A DNA stretch of 64,000 bases from Streptosporangiaceae bacterium (GCA_025934375.1 JAICYD010000004.1:1-64000), one strand, 5' to 3'; counted from the first letter of the stretch, positions 1-10,539 are shown. Notes: a model not told the origin generated them from the sequence alone. Made by a program: numbers and translations.

Positions 1-832
1 ACATTTCAGGGGTGACCCGCCCGGTGAAGGTGTTCTGCTGGCTTGGGTGGTAGCAGCCGAGCAGCAGGAATGGCGGCTCCTGGAGTGACGCCGGGCTGAT
101 CTCGGCCCTGCTGATCTCGATAGCGGCGCCGTGCGCGAACGCCGGCCGCGGCCGCGGCACTGTCCAGCCGGCGGCGGCCAGTGGTGCCCACAGCGCCTGC
201 CAGGCGAAGCCGCCCAGGCAGATGACTACCCGCACGCTCGGCGCGACCAGGGCCAGCTCGGCGACCAGCCACGGGGCACAGGCGTCACGCTCTTGGGGAG
301 TGGGCTTGTTGTCGGGCGGAGCGCACCGGACCGCCGCCACCATCCGCGTGCTGAGCAGCCGCTGGCCGTCGCCGGCGGCCACGCTGACCGGAAGCGCGGC
401 CAGCCCGCACCGGTGCAGGGACGCGAACAGGAAGTCACCGCTGCGATCCCCGGTGAAGATCCGCCCGGTGCGGTTTCCGCCGTGCGCGGCGGGGGCGAGG
501 CCCACGATGAGTATCCGCGGGTCCGGATCTCCCCAGCCCGGGATCGGGCGGCCCCAGTACCGCTCGTCCCTGAACGACTTGCGACGGGTCGCGGCCACCT
601 CGCGCCGCCACTGGACCAGGCGCGGGCAGGCCTGGCAGACCGACTGCCGCGCGGTCAGCTCGGCGAGGGTCGCGGCGCTCGCCGCGAGCGACGCCACCTC
701 GTCGCGGGTGCCGGCCACCGGGGTGTCGGGGGTGGCCGGGTCCTGCGGCCAGCCCGTCCCGGGCAGCGCACTGTCGTTAGCCACGCTGTCGCCGGCCACC
801 CCGTGGTCGGTCCCGCTGTCGTCGGCGGCCAC
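1..832 (-). CDS. udgB: Uracil-DNA glycosylase, family 5 (UdgB), 3' end cut by window
   Basis: Removes uracil and some deaminated purines from DNA in base-excision repair. Read on the minus strand from a GTG at 832, the frame stays open to the window edge, so the C-terminus is missing. Family-5 signatures are visible: motif A GLAPAAHGGNRTGRIFTGD near residue 112, and CYHPSQQNTFTGR near the visible end. An early cysteine pair (CQACPRL) fits the iron-sulfur cluster ligands of this family. A variable, non-conserved N-terminal stretch of about 50 residues precedes the domain. The start lies 1 nt after the ppx stop, so it is probably the last gene of the eno-ppx operon. The family call is strong; the exact start is less certain. 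Confidence 0.9.
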   Translation of the reverse strand, partial: MAADDSGTDHGVAGDSVANDSALPGTGWPQDPATPDTPVAGTRDEVASLAASAATLAELTARQSVCQACPRLVQWRREVAATRRKSFRDERYWGRPIPGWGDPDPRILIVGLAPAAHGGNRTGRIFTGDRSGDFLFASLHRCGLAALPVSVAAGDGQRLLSTRMVAAVRCAPPDNKPTPQERDACAPWLVAELALVAPSVRVVICLGGFAWQALWAPLAAAGWTVPRPRPAFAHGAAIEISRAEISPASLQEPPFLLLGCYHPSQQNTFTGRVTPEM

Positions 833-833
833 G

Positions 834-1847
834 CTACCGGCCGGCCAGTGACCAGGCGATGCCGTCGAGGATGTCATGCTCGGACACCAGCACCTCATCG
901 AAGCCGAAGCGGCCCATGACCCGGGCCAGGATCAGCGCGCCGGCGCCGATGACGTCCACCCGGCCCGGGTGCATGACTGCGATCGCCGCCCGCCCCGCGC
1001 GCGTCTGCGCCAGCAGCTGGCCGGAGATCGCCGTCACCTGCCCGGCGCTGACCCGGCAGTGGTGGATCGCGACCGAGTCGTACTCCGGCAGCCCGAGGGC
1101 GATGCCCGCGACGGTGGTGACCGAGCCGGCCAGGCCGACGAGGGCCCGGCCGCCGCTGAGCGCGCGGTTGTCGCTGGCGCCGGGCGCGATGGCCTGCGCG
1201 GCCAGGTCAAGCGCGGCGTCGATGTCGGCGGTGGCCGCCGCCACCTCCCGCGCGGTCGGCGGGTCACCGTGCAGGTGCCGCTCGGTCATCCGCACGCAGC
1301 CGATGTCAACCGAGCGCGCGGTGGTAACCGTGCCGGCAGTACCGGCAGGGCCGGCGGTACCGGCGCTGCCCAGCACGAACTCGGTGGAACCGCCCCCGAT
1401 ATCGGTCACCAGGTAGTCGCCCGCGCCGAGCTCCCGGGTCGCCCCGGTGAAGGACAGCGTGGCCTCCTCCTGGCCGGTGACGACCTCCGGGGCGACGCCG
1501 AGCACCTCCTTGACCCGGCGGGTGAACTCCTGCGCGTTCTCGGCGTCGCGGGTGGCGCTGGTCGCCACCATCCGCACCGCGTCCACGGAGCACGCGCCGA
1601 TGAGGTCGGCGTACTCGCGCAGCGCGCCGAGCGTGCGGTCCAGCGCGGCTGGGGACAGCCGGCCGGTCCGGTCCACGCCCTCTCCCAGCCGGACGATCTT
1701 CATCTGCCGGGTGACGTCCGTGAGGTGGGAGCGCGCGCTGTCCAGGTCGGCGATGAGCAGGCGGACGGAGTTCGTGCCGCAGTCGATGGCGGCGACCCTG
1801 CTCCCCGCCCGGCCGCGCGTCGAGCCGCGCCCGGCCTGGCTATTCAT
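834..1847 (-). CDS. ppx: Exopolyphosphatase / GppA-type phosphatase
   Basis: Predicted to hydrolyse terminal phosphates from inorganic polyphosphate or pppGpp in the cytoplasm. The 337-aa protein has the ASKHA-fold signatures of Ppx/GppA: AAIDCGTNSVRLLIADL near the N-terminus (phosphate 1 loop) and DIGGGSTEFVLG mid-protein (phosphate 2 loop). Length matches the short actinobacterial Ppx2 type, which lacks the HD domain of E. coli Ppx. The ATG overlaps the TGA of the DUF501 gene by 4 nt, so the two are translationally coupled. Order eno-divIC-DUF501-ppx is the same as in Mycobacterium (Rv1023-Rv1026). Whether polyphosphate or pppGpp is preferred cannot be read from sequence. Confidence 0.93.
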   Translation of the reverse strand: MNSQAGRGSTRGRAGSRVAAIDCGTNSVRLLIADLDSARSHLTDVTRQMKIVRLGEGVDRTGRLSPAALDRTLGALREYADLIGACSVDAVRMVATSATRDAENAQEFTRRVKEVLGVAPEVVTGQEEATLSFTGATRELGAGDYLVTDIGGGSTEFVLGSAGTAGPAGTAGTVTTARSVDIGCVRMTERHLHGDPPTAREVAAATADIDAALDLAAQAIAPGASDNRALSGGRALVGLAGSVTTVAGIALGLPEYDSVAIHHCRVSAGQVTAISGQLLAQTRAGRAAIAVMHPGRVDVIGAGALILARVMGRFGFDEVLVSEHDILDGIAWSLAGR

Positions 1848-2359
1848 CGCCGCACTCCGTCATCCGGTATCACGCAAGGACCGCGGGACCACCATTGCCC
1901 CGCCGCGGTGAGGGCCTCGCGGCCGAACGGGTTCGCGCCGGGCACCGCGAGCTCGTGCGCGACCAGGGCGTGCAGGCACTTGACGCGGTGGGGCATGCCG
2001 CCGGCGCTCTGCGTCCCCGGCGGGAGCCGATCTTGGCCCGCGGCGTCCGCGGCGGCGTCCCGCCGGGCCAGGTAGTCCTGGTGCGCGCGCTGGTACTCGC
2101 GCGCGGTCGCCGCGTCATCGGCGAGCCGCCCGGTCATCTCCCGCATCAGGCCGGCGGCTTCCAGGCCGCCGATCGCGGCGGCCGCGCGCGGGCAGGTCAG
2201 GTAGTACAGCGTCGGGAACGGGGTGCCGTCCGGGAGCCGGGGCGCGGTCTCGACTACGTCCGGCCGCCCGCATGGGCACCGGTGCGCCACCGCCCGCAGG
2301 CCACGCGGTTCCCGGCCGAGTTGCTGGCGGATGACGGCGACCTCGAGCGGGTCGATCAC
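1844..2359 (-). CDS. DUF501 family protein
   Basis: A 171-aa protein of the DUF501 family, always found between divIC and ppx in actinobacteria; no biochemical role is established. A GTG start at 2359 is chosen over longer upstream options because it overlaps the divIC stop (GTGA) and the protein then opens with the usual VIDPLEVAVIRQQLGREPRG. Visible family traits are the cysteine/proline cluster CPCGRPDVVETAPRLPDGTP, the LYYLTCPR stretch, and MPHRVKCLHAL near the end. Those conserved Cys and His residues could bind metal, but this is inference. Confidence 0.88.
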   Translation of the reverse strand: MIDPLEVAVIRQQLGREPRGLRAVAHRCPCGRPDVVETAPRLPDGTPFPTLYYLTCPRAAAAIGGLEAAGLMREMTGRLADDAATAREYQRAHQDYLARRDAAADAAGQDRLPPGTQSAGGMPHRVKCLHALVAHELAVPGANPFGREALTAAGQWWSRGPCVIPDDGVRR

Positions 2360-2778
2360 TGCGGCGACTCCTGGTTGGCCCGCTGCACCGACTGCCACAG
2401 CCGTGAGTACCAGGGGCTGACGGCCGGCTTGGCCCGCGCGTGCGCGGCGGGCGCCGAGCCGGCGATGACCTGGTAGCACTGCTCGTTGGGGAAGCACATG
2501 TGCAGCTGATCACGGGCCTGCTGCTCGATGTAGGACGCCTGGCCCAGCGCCGTGGCCTGGTCCTGGAGTGCCTTGACCTGCGCCGACGTCATCGCGTGCT
2601 GGGCGAGCAACTGGTCGATCTGCTGCCGCTGGGCGATGTACTCCCGCACCGGGTAGGCCAGGCTGAGCGCGATGGCGCAGATCACCACGGCGAGCAGAGC
2701 CGCCCGGCCGGTCAGCCGGGTCGACCGCGAGGCCGCCGCGACCGCGGCGGCCTGCGCTGGCGTCTGGTTAGCCCCCAC
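2356..2778 (-). CDS. divIC: Septum formation initiator family protein (FtsB/DivIC-like)
   Basis: Small bitopic cell-division protein, 140 aa, expected to act with FtsQ and FtsL at the division septum. It has a short cytoplasmic N-terminus, one membrane segment (about residues 26-44, LLAVVICAIALSLAYPV), then a predicted coiled coil (about 45-75) and the typical YIEQQARDQLHMC element. The GTG at 2778 follows the eno stop by 1 nt and is preferred to upstream starts that would lie inside eno. The C-terminal 30 residues are variable. Co-transcription with eno is near certain from the spacing. Confidence 0.9.
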   Translation of the reverse strand: MGANQTPAQAAAVAAASRSTRLTGRAALLAVVICAIALSLAYPVREYIAQRQQIDQLLAQHAMTSAQVKALQDQATALGQASYIEQQARDQLHMCFPNEQCYQVIAGSAPAAHARAKPAVSPWYSRLWQSVQRANQESPQ

Positions 2779-2779
2779 G

Positions 2780-4237
<1,458 letters not shown>

Positions 4238-4258
4238 TTACTGGCTGGCCGCGCCGCG

Positions 4259-5503
4259 CTAGGCGGTCACGCCGTCGCGGGCCGGCTGCGGGGCCGCGGG
4301 CACCGGCGGCGCGCTGGCCGGACGGCGGCCACTGAGCGACTTGGCGAGCTTGGCCGCCACGTTGTGGGTGCCGGCGATGAACCGCACGGACGGCCCCAGG
4401 CTGAGCGAAGTGGGCGATCCCATGAAGTACAGGCCGGGGACGGTCGACTGGCCGGCCCGGTCGACGACCGGGTAGCCGTTGACGGTCCCGATCCGCATCC
4501 GGACCTCTTCGGGCAGGAAGGGGAGCCGGGCCAGGTCCACGCGGAACCCGGTGCCGGCGATCACGTGGTCGACGTCCAGGACGTCGGGCCCGGGCCCGTC
4601 CAGGGACAGCCGCAGCCCGCTCCCCTGGGCCGTGGCGCTGATCAGGCGGGTGTTGCCGAGCACCTCGATCTTGCCGTCGACGCGGTCCTTCAGCCACCAT
4701 GACGCGGCGGGCCCGAGCACGCTCTTGGTCTTGTCCATCTTCATGCGCAGCGGGAGGGTCTTGTACAGCTCGGGGCTGTTCCAGAACTGGCAGTGCCAGC
4801 CCTCGCAGAGCTTGTTCACCGGCCAGCGCAGGCGCCCGATCGGGCCGAGCTTCTCCGGGTTGGGCTCGAGCCAGTTGATCCGCGCCCGCCGTCCGATCAT
4901 CCGGACATCGGCGCCCCGCTCGTGCAGGATCGCCGCTGTTTCCGTGGCGGACTGGCCGATGCCCACCACCGCGACCCGACGCCCCTTGAAGACGCCGAGC
5001 TGGCCATGGTCAATGGCGTGGGTGACCAGGTCGGGCCCGAATCCGCGCAACTCGCCGGGCACGAACGCGTACGGCCGCACGCCGGTGGCGACCACCACGG
5101 TCCGCGCGATGATCGACTCAGCCTCCTCGAAGGCCACCCGGAAACCGCCGTCGACCGGGACTACCTGGGTCACCCGGTAGTCGTGAATGTCCGGCACCAG
5201 GTTCTTGACGTACCAGTCGCCGTAGTCGAGGAACCGCTCAAGGCTGAGCGGCCCGAGCCGGGCGACATAGTCCGTCAGCCCCTGGGCCTTGCAGTACGCC
5301 TCAACGTCCCATCCGCGCTGCGGGGAGGCCATGTCCGAGCCATAGGGCTCAGATCGCAGGAACATCCCCTCCGGCATGTAAGTACGCCAAGTCTCCAGTG
5401 GCCGGCCCACGATGAGATGCGGGACGCCATGCGAACGAAGGTGCGCGGAGAGCGAAAGCCCGAATGGCCCCGCACCGATAACGACCACCTCAGTGGGCGA
5501 CAT
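4259..5503 (-). CDS. FAD/NAD(P)-dependent oxidoreductase (flavin monooxygenase-like)
   Basis: A 414-aa two-dinucleotide-binding-domain protein related to flavin-containing and Baeyer-Villiger-type monooxygenases (Pyr_redox_3 group). The FAD site is TEVVVIGAGPFGLSLSAHL at the N-terminus; the NAD(P)H site is RVAVVGIGQSATETAA at about residues 190-205; ATGVRPYAFVP and AGTGFRVDL are the linking ATG motifs. AAAGGAGGG sits just before the ATG at 5503, so the longer upstream reading is rejected. It lies 34 nt downstream of the ATP-grasp gene and the two probably form an operon. The substrate is unknown; the pair may modify an amino acid or a polysaccharide substituent, which is inference. Confidence 0.82.
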   Translation of the reverse strand: MSPTEVVVIGAGPFGLSLSAHLRSHGVPHLIVGRPLETWRTYMPEGMFLRSEPYGSDMASPQRGWDVEAYCKAQGLTDYVARLGPLSLERFLDYGDWYVKNLVPDIHDYRVTQVVPVDGGFRVAFEEAESIIARTVVVATGVRPYAFVPGELRGFGPDLVTHAIDHGQLGVFKGRRVAVVGIGQSATETAAILHERGADVRMIGRRARINWLEPNPEKLGPIGRLRWPVNKLCEGWHCQFWNSPELYKTLPLRMKMDKTKSVLGPAASWWLKDRVDGKIEVLGNTRLISATAQGSGLRLSLDGPGPDVLDVDHVIAGTGFRVDLARLPFLPEEVRMRIGTVNGYPVVDRAGQSTVPGLYFMGSPTSLSLGPSVRFIAGTHNVAAKLAKSLSGRRPASAPPVPAAPQPARDGVTA

Positions 5504-5537
5504 AAGCCCTCCTTTGGATGAGAATCCAGACTGACTG

Positions 5538-6803
5538 CTATTTTCGAAATGACTTACTGATAACGGCCGCCGTGTAGCGCATCTCCGCCATCGCCGGCTC
5601 GAGGTCATGAAGGTCGACGTAATCGTAATGACGAGTGCGAGCGAATTCGGCGAGGAACGTCCAGATTCCCCGGGCGCGGGACACGCCATCCGGCCGGCCC
5701 GCGCGGCCATTGTTATCCCGGAGCCAGCGCAGCTCACCGTGCAGCCACCGGGTGCGCACGCCGGCCCGGTACTTGCCGACCCGGTTAACCGGGAGGCCCG
5801 TCGCCAGCTGCCAGATGAGCATCGGGAAATCGACCCCCGACCGGATCGCGGTATCGAGCGCGCCCGGCATCCGGGCGTTCACCTCCATCAGCTGCGGGTG
5901 GCCCTGCACGTCGCGCCGGAATTCGACCTCGCAGAGCCCCTCGATGCCAATGGCCAGGGCAAGCCGCACCGCCGCGTCGTAGACGTCCGGCGGGGTCTGG
6001 ATGCTCTCGCGCATCACCGAGGCACCGCCCAGGGGCGGCGTGGTGCGGTGCTCCACGTGCCCGCAGCTCGCCATGACCTCGCCGTTGGCGATGAACAGCG
6101 TCACCCCTTCGCGGCGGCCAGGCAGCCACTGCTGCGCGATGACGGTCGCGCCGCCCATCAGGAGGTCCCGCACGGCCTCGGTCGCCTCGTCCTTGTCGAT
6201 CACCTCGACCGGCAGGACCCGCTCGCGTCGTTCCGCTGTCCACGACACAGTAGGCTTGAGCACGAACGGGAACCCGAAGTCGGCGATGGCGACCGACAGT
6301 TGCTCGACCATGGTGATGGGCACCGACCGCGGGTAGGCGATGCCAAGCTCACTGGCGAGCGCCAGGGTGCGGCTCTTGTCCAAGGCGATCTCCAGCGCCG
6401 CGTTGCCCGGGAGGGCCACCACGCACCCGAGCTCGGCGAACTGGCGCCGATGGGGCATCAGCGCCAGGCAGCTGGCATCCCCGGCGGGAAGGATGACCGA
6501 CGTCGGGTGCTCACGGACGAAGTCGAAGATCTCGGCCACGTACGCGTTGATGTCGTCGGCGTGGCTCGGCAAGACCACCGCCCGGGCGCAATAGCGCGAG
6601 CAGAACGCCGGAAGCGGAGGATTCTCGCGGTACAGGGCCAGGCTCTCGCCCATGGCGACCCGGAGCCCGGCCCGGCCAAGGCTGCGCGCCGCCGCCAGGC
6701 TCTGCTTGTGCTCGGCATCCAGGATGAGGATGTCGTACCCAGCGTTATCCGGAGCCTGATCCGGAACCCGCTGCACCATACCCCGCGATGCGAGCGTATC
6801 CAT
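5538..6803 (-). CDS. ATP-grasp domain protein
   Basis: Predicted carboxylate-amine or carboxylate-thiol ligase acting through an acyl-phosphate. The 421-aa protein has an N-terminal Rossmann-like pre-ATP-grasp part (DILILDAEHKQSLAAARSLGRAG), then the ATP-grasp core: GFPFVLKPTVSW (ATP-binding lysine), the AQQWLPGRREGVTLFIANGEV hinge, and EVEFRR...LMEVNARMPG (Mg2+ ligands and the C-terminal loop). It is the promoter-proximal partner of the flavin oxidoreductase. Its position beside sugar-nucleotide genes suggests it may attach an amino acid to a sugar or make a peptide-like cofactor. The substrate cannot be told from sequence. Confidence 0.82.
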   Translation of the reverse strand: MDTLASRGMVQRVPDQAPDNAGYDILILDAEHKQSLAAARSLGRAGLRVAMGESLALYRENPPLPAFCSRYCARAVVLPSHADDINAYVAEIFDFVREHPTSVILPAGDASCLALMPHRRQFAELGCVVALPGNAALEIALDKSRTLALASELGIAYPRSVPITMVEQLSVAIADFGFPFVLKPTVSWTAERRERVLPVEVIDKDEATEAVRDLLMGGATVIAQQWLPGRREGVTLFIANGEVMASCGHVEHRTTPPLGGASVMRESIQTPPDVYDAAVRLALAIGIEGLCEVEFRRDVQGHPQLMEVNARMPGALDTAIRSGVDFPMLIWQLATGLPVNRVGKYRAGVRTRWLHGELRWLRDNNGRAGRPDGVSRARGIWTFLAEFARTRHYDYVDLHDLEPAMAEMRYTAAVISKSFRK

Positions 6804-6997
6804 CTAGTCCCAGTTCCTGCCTTCCGGATCAGTGAACGCACATTGCACAAGCTTTCAGGATTAGATCGGCCATAGAGGAGCCTTGATACATCGGATTCGC
6901 AACGTTTTCGGCACGAACCTGATAGCCCTCGTAGACGAGGCGCAGAAGAGCCCAAAGGCTGACACTGCGGTAGCGACGCCCCGCCCGGCCCACTAGC
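6804..6997. other. Divergent promoter region, ATP-grasp (-) and 3,5-epimerase (+)
   Basis: 194 nt between divergently transcribed genes, locally poorer in G+C than the flanks. It must hold promoters for both directions; no convincing operator symmetry was seen. Confidence 0.4.
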
Positions 6998-7582
6998 ATG
7001 AGTACGCCCGCGCGCGACGAAGGGGGAGCTGTGGACGTTACGCCGGTCACGCGAGTTTCCGGGGCCTTGCTGTTCCGGCCGCGGCCGCACCGCGATGAAC
7101 GGGGGTTCTTTTCCCGTACCTTTGACGCGGACATCATACGGGCCGCGGGCCTTGACCCGGCGGCTTTTGTCCAGGACAGCCTCTCCCGCTCGGTGCGCGG
7201 GGTGATCCGCGGCATGCACATCCGTCGCGGCGCGGGTGAGTCCAAGCTCGTCCGCTGCTCCTACGGGGCGATCTTCGACGTCATCGTGGACCTGCGCCCG
7301 GCCTCGCCCACCTACGGCAACTGGGAGAGCATCACCTTGCGCGACGACGAGCAGGTGACGCTATACGTGCCCGCGGGCTGCGCGCACGGGTTCCAGGCGC
7401 TAACCGACCCGGCCGACGTCTCCTACCGCATCGACCGGCCGCACGACCCCGCCGAGGACGTGTCCATCGCGTTCAACGACCCCGAGCTCGCCATCTCGTG
7501 GCCGCTGGCCGCCTCGGTCGTGTCGCCGCGCGACAAGGAGGCGCCGTCCTTGGAGCAGGCCAAGGCGCTGCTGGCCGCCTAG
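6998..7582 (+). CDS. rfbC: dTDP-4-dehydrorhamnose 3,5-epimerase family protein
   Basis: Cupin-fold epimerase of the RmlC family that epimerises C3 and/or C5 of a nucleotide-linked 4-keto-6-deoxyhexose. Family landmarks are HRDERGFFSRTF, RGVIRGMHIRR (catalytic histidine), FDVIVDLRPASPTYG and LYVPAGCAHGFQAL. Length 194 aa, as expected. No other rhamnose-pathway gene (rmlA, B, D) is present in the window, so the substrate may be another 4-keto sugar. The start is uncertain: ATG 6998 lacks a clear ribosome-binding site, whereas the GTG at 7031 has AGGGGGAG immediately before it. It stands alone, facing the beta-helix gene. Confidence 0.85.
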   Translation: MSTPARDEGGAVDVTPVTRVSGALLFRPRPHRDERGFFSRTFDADIIRAAGLDPAAFVQDSLSRSVRGVIRGMHIRRGAGESKLVRCSYGAIFDVIVDLRPASPTYGNWESITLRDDEQVTLYVPAGCAHGFQALTDPADVSYRIDRPHDPAEDVSIAFNDPELAISWPLAASVVSPRDKEAPSLEQAKALLAA

Positions 7583-7593
7583 GCACGGGAGCG

Positions 7594-9246
7594 TTACGGG
7601 GTAGACATGTACAGGCTGCTGCCGCTGTCTTGGCGGTAGGGCCCGGCCCGCCAGCTCTGCCAGGAGATCACGTTCCCCTGCTGGGTTCCCATGAACTGCC
7701 ACGGGCCGTTGTAGACGTTGGCGAAGAAGCGGTTGCCCTGGTGCAGCGTGATGGCCTGCTCCACGGTCGTGCCCTGGTAAGGGCTCCACGAGGGGTAGGA
7801 GCCGAACTCCGAGAAGACGCCCTGGAACCCGCAGGCGACCGCCGCCGAGCAGTTCGCGCTGACCGCGCTCGGGGTGAAGTCGAAGACGTTGTGGTCAACG
7901 GAGACGTTCTGCGTCTTCCACCGGCAGTCGTCGTAGTACGGGGGGTTGGCGATGTTCTGCTCGTTGCACCCGTTCAGGGTTATCTTGGACGGGTTGACCA
8001 GCGTGCAGAATCCGGAGCTGGTGTTGGCCGGGGAGTTGCAGAACCGGTTGGAGTTCTCCCACAAGATCACCCCGCTCCAGTTGTTGAGGAACGTGTTCTG
8101 GCTGATCTCCAGCGTGCCGCTGAACTTCCCCGGTACCCGGCTGTCGCCGCCGGACTCGGAGATGTACAGGGCGCTCGTCGGGAAGCCGGGGTTCTTGGGG
8201 CCTTGCCCGATCGCGTTGCGGACGAACGTGTTGCCCACGATGTGGGCGTTGTAGCTGATCTCGTAGATCATGCCGTCGGAATAGTTACCGGAGATGTAGT
8301 TCCCGCGGACGTCGAACGAGCGGTTGTTGGTATCGGCCCACAGGCCCACGCTGTGGTTGTCGTGAACGTAGTTGGCCACGACGGTGGCGCCGTTGACGTT
8401 CCAGAACTTGCCGCCGCCGGTGCACCCGCACCCCTGGCCGTTGAAGTGCGCTTCCCAGTTGTAGGAGTCGTTGCCGACGATCTCGTTGTGCTCGATGACC
8501 AGGTTGGATATCCCGGACTTGGCGTAGGCGTTGAACCCGTACTGCTGGTTGTCCTTCAGGCAGCTGGAGGACAGGACGTTCCCGCTGCCCAGCATCGTGC
8601 CGGCGCCGGCGTTGTCGGTGAGGGTGGAGTGCTCGATCGTCCAGCCGCTGGCGGAGTTGTGGTTGACCACGCCCTGGTCTTGGTTCTCTCCCCAGCCGCC
8701 GAAGTTCCTGATCGTGAGGAAGGCGATCGTCACGCGGGAGTTGTAGCCGCCGAAGGCGTACTGGTTCAGGCGGCGCCCGTCAAGGATGGCGCCCGGGGCG
8801 CCGATATAGGTACTCCCGTGCCCGGCAATGATCTGCGTGAACCGGCCCGAGTTGAACGTGTGGACACCGGGGGCGAACCAGTAAGTGGTATCGCCTTGCT
8901 GCAGGTCCGTGACCGAGTTCTCCCCGGCCGGGACGGTCTGCGCGCCGGCCGGCGGCGAGCTCGGGCCGGAAAGCGCGGCCGGATTGCCGCAGACGGGCTT
9001 CGGCGGTGCCGCGACGTTGAAGTGCGGGGCCGACAGCGCCTGCTCGGACTGGCTGCCGTGGACCAGGCTGGAGGCGAAGTCGCTGATGCCGTTCGACCCG
9101 ATAACCGTGGCCGCGATGACGAACATGATGATAAGCGTCAGCCGCCACGGGTGCGCCTTCGCCCACGGCCGCAGGCCGATATGCGGCGCTCCCGCCTGCG
9201 GCGGCATGGCCGGTGGCCGTGATTGCCGTCGGTGCCCGTGTCCCAT
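7594..9246 (-). CDS. Membrane-anchored right-handed beta-helix repeat protein
   Basis: About 550 aa. A basic, proline-rich N-terminus precedes one membrane segment (near residues 40-58, LTLIIMFVIAATVIGSNGI), then an extracellular parallel beta-helix with many recurring N-x-(F/Y)-x-x-N rungs such as IEHNEIVGNDSYNW, VRGNYISGNYSDG and ISQNTFLNNWSG, as in pectate lyase-like and C5-epimerase-like folds. Several cysteines (CGCTGGG, CNSPANTSSGFC) could form disulfides outside the cell. AGGAAATCCC before the ATG at 9246 supports this start; ATG 9261 is possible. Lying next to the polymer operon, it may bind, cleave or epimerise the secreted polysaccharide. Activity is not demonstrable from sequence. 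Confidence 0.78.
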   Translation of the reverse strand: MGHGHRRQSRPPAMPPQAGAPHIGLRPWAKAHPWRLTLIIMFVIAATVIGSNGISDFASSLVHGSQSEQALSAPHFNVAAPPKPVCGNPAALSGPSSPPAGAQTVPAGENSVTDLQQGDTTYWFAPGVHTFNSGRFTQIIAGHGSTYIGAPGAILDGRRLNQYAFGGYNSRVTIAFLTIRNFGGWGENQDQGVVNHNSASGWTIEHSTLTDNAGAGTMLGSGNVLSSSCLKDNQQYGFNAYAKSGISNLVIEHNEIVGNDSYNWEAHFNGQGCGCTGGGKFWNVNGATVVANYVHDNHSVGLWADTNNRSFDVRGNYISGNYSDGMIYEISYNAHIVGNTFVRNAIGQGPKNPGFPTSALYISESGGDSRVPGKFSGTLEISQNTFLNNWSGVILWENSNRFCNSPANTSSGFCTLVNPSKITLNGCNEQNIANPPYYDDCRWKTQNVSVDHNVFDFTPSAVSANCSAAVACGFQGVFSEFGSYPSWSPYQGTTVEQAITLHQGNRFFANVYNGPWQFMGTQQGNVISWQSWRAGPYRQDSGSSLYMSTP

Positions 9247-9306
9247 GGGATTTCCTGTCATGGCAGTGACCTTCGCCCCCCGCCCCCAATAGCCCCCGCT
9301 TGATAA

Positions 9307-10539
9307 TCAGAGCGGGTGTTCAATCGCGTACTGGTAGATGTCAAGCAGCCGCTGCATGCTATCGGCTGGGTCGAATCTCTGCTCGTAGGTCTTGCGCGCC
9401 CGGTCACCGCACTCAGCGTAGCGCTCCGGGTACTGATCGGCGTCTGAGATCGCCGAAGCGAGCGCGTCGGGGTCACGCGGGCGGAACAGGACGCCGTCAA
9501 CCCCATCGGTGATGAGCTCGGGGAAAGAGCCATGGCCCGCCGCCACCGGCGGGACGCCAAGCGCCATGGCCTCCACCGCGGCCAAGCCGAACGTCTCCTC
9601 CCAGGCCGACGGCAGGATGACGGCGCGCGCGCTGGCCATCGCCTGGGCGCAGGCCGCCGGGTCGAGCTGCCCCGCCAGCCGCACCGAGGGCCGGGTGGCC
9701 GCCCACGCGGATACCTCCGGCTCCAGCGGGCCGGAACCGGCGATCAGCAGGCTAAGCCCAGGGGTACGGCCAGCACCGCCGCGGCTGGCCGCGCTCCCCA
9801 GGTACCGGTCCCAGCCCGCCATGAGCACCGGCAGCCCCTTGGCGGCGTCCAGGCGCCCGGCGTACATGACGACCGGCTGCCGCCCCGCGCCGCCAGGCGC
9901 CGGGCGGCGCCCCTCCGCGACCCGGGCGGGGATGAGGTTGTGGCGGACGAACATCCGCTCCCGCGGCAGGCCGACCCCGCCCAGCAGGTCGCGCTGCGCC
10001 GCCGAGATGAAGGCGTAGGCCGACACGAGCTGGCGCCACGCCTGCCGGTGCGCCGTCATGGCCAGGGCGACGGGCGCGGTCGCGGGCAGCGAGCCCCGGT
10101 AGCAGCCGTGCCGCAGCGCGGGACCGGGCAGGCCGCCCGAGCAGTCGTGACAGACCGATCCATCGCGGAAGAAGTCCCCGCTGGCGCAGGCCAGCTTGTA
10201 ATTGTGGATGGTGGCCACCAACGGCACCGACTCGTCCCGGCACGCGTAGAGCACCGAGGCGGAAAGCAAGGGGAAGGTGTTGTGCAGGTGGACCACGTCG
10301 GGCCGGTGCTCACGCAAGGCGGCCCGCAGCTCCCGGCGAGCCGCGCCGTTCCACACCACCTTGGCCGGCAGCGCCGCCTTGCGCGCCTTGGACCAGCCCT
10401 CGATGTCGTCGCTGCGGCGCTCGAACCGGGTGACCTCGTGCCCGAGGGCGGTGAGGGCCTCCCCTTCCTGATCCACGACGCGGTTCTCACCGCTGGGCGC
10501 AACCGAGCGGTAACGGCTATGGACGACCACGATCTTCAC
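9307..10539 (-). CDS. Glycosyltransferase family 4
   Basis: GT-B retaining glycosyltransferase, 410 aa, transferring a sugar from a nucleotide donor to a lipid-linked acceptor on the cytoplasmic face. The N-terminal domain has MKIVVVHSRYRSVAPSGE and DVVHLHNTFPLLS; the C-terminal domain has VMYAGRLDAAKGLPVLM and the donor-site E-x7-E motif EETFGLAAVEAMALGVPPVA. A four-cysteine patch (CASGDFF...CHDCSGG...HGC) resembles that of some actinobacterial GT4 enzymes. The ATG overlaps the stop of the Wzy-like gene (ATGA). It is the last gene of the long minus-strand operon. Confidence 0.9.
   Translation of the reverse strand: MKIVVVHSRYRSVAPSGENRVVDQEGEALTALGHEVTRFERRSDDIEGWSKARKAALPAKVVWNGAARRELRAALREHRPDVVHLHNTFPLLSASVLYACRDESVPLVATIHNYKLACASGDFFRDGSVCHDCSGGLPGPALRHGCYRGSLPATAPVALAMTAHRQAWRQLVSAYAFISAAQRDLLGGVGLPRERMFVRHNLIPARVAEGRRPAPGGAGRQPVVMYAGRLDAAKGLPVLMAGWDRYLGSAASRGGAGRTPGLSLLIAGSGPLEPEVSAWAATRPSVRLAGQLDPAACAQAMASARAVILPSAWEETFGLAAVEAMALGVPPVAAGHGSFPELITDGVDGVLFRPRDPDALASAISDADQYPERYAECGDRARKTYEQRFDPADSMQRLLDIYQYAIEHPL

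Noticed and set aside
131..919. Long plus-strand frames over the udgB region
   Set aside because: They mirror the minus-strand family-5 uracil-DNA glycosylase, which shows both conserved motifs; the plus frames have no recognisable content.
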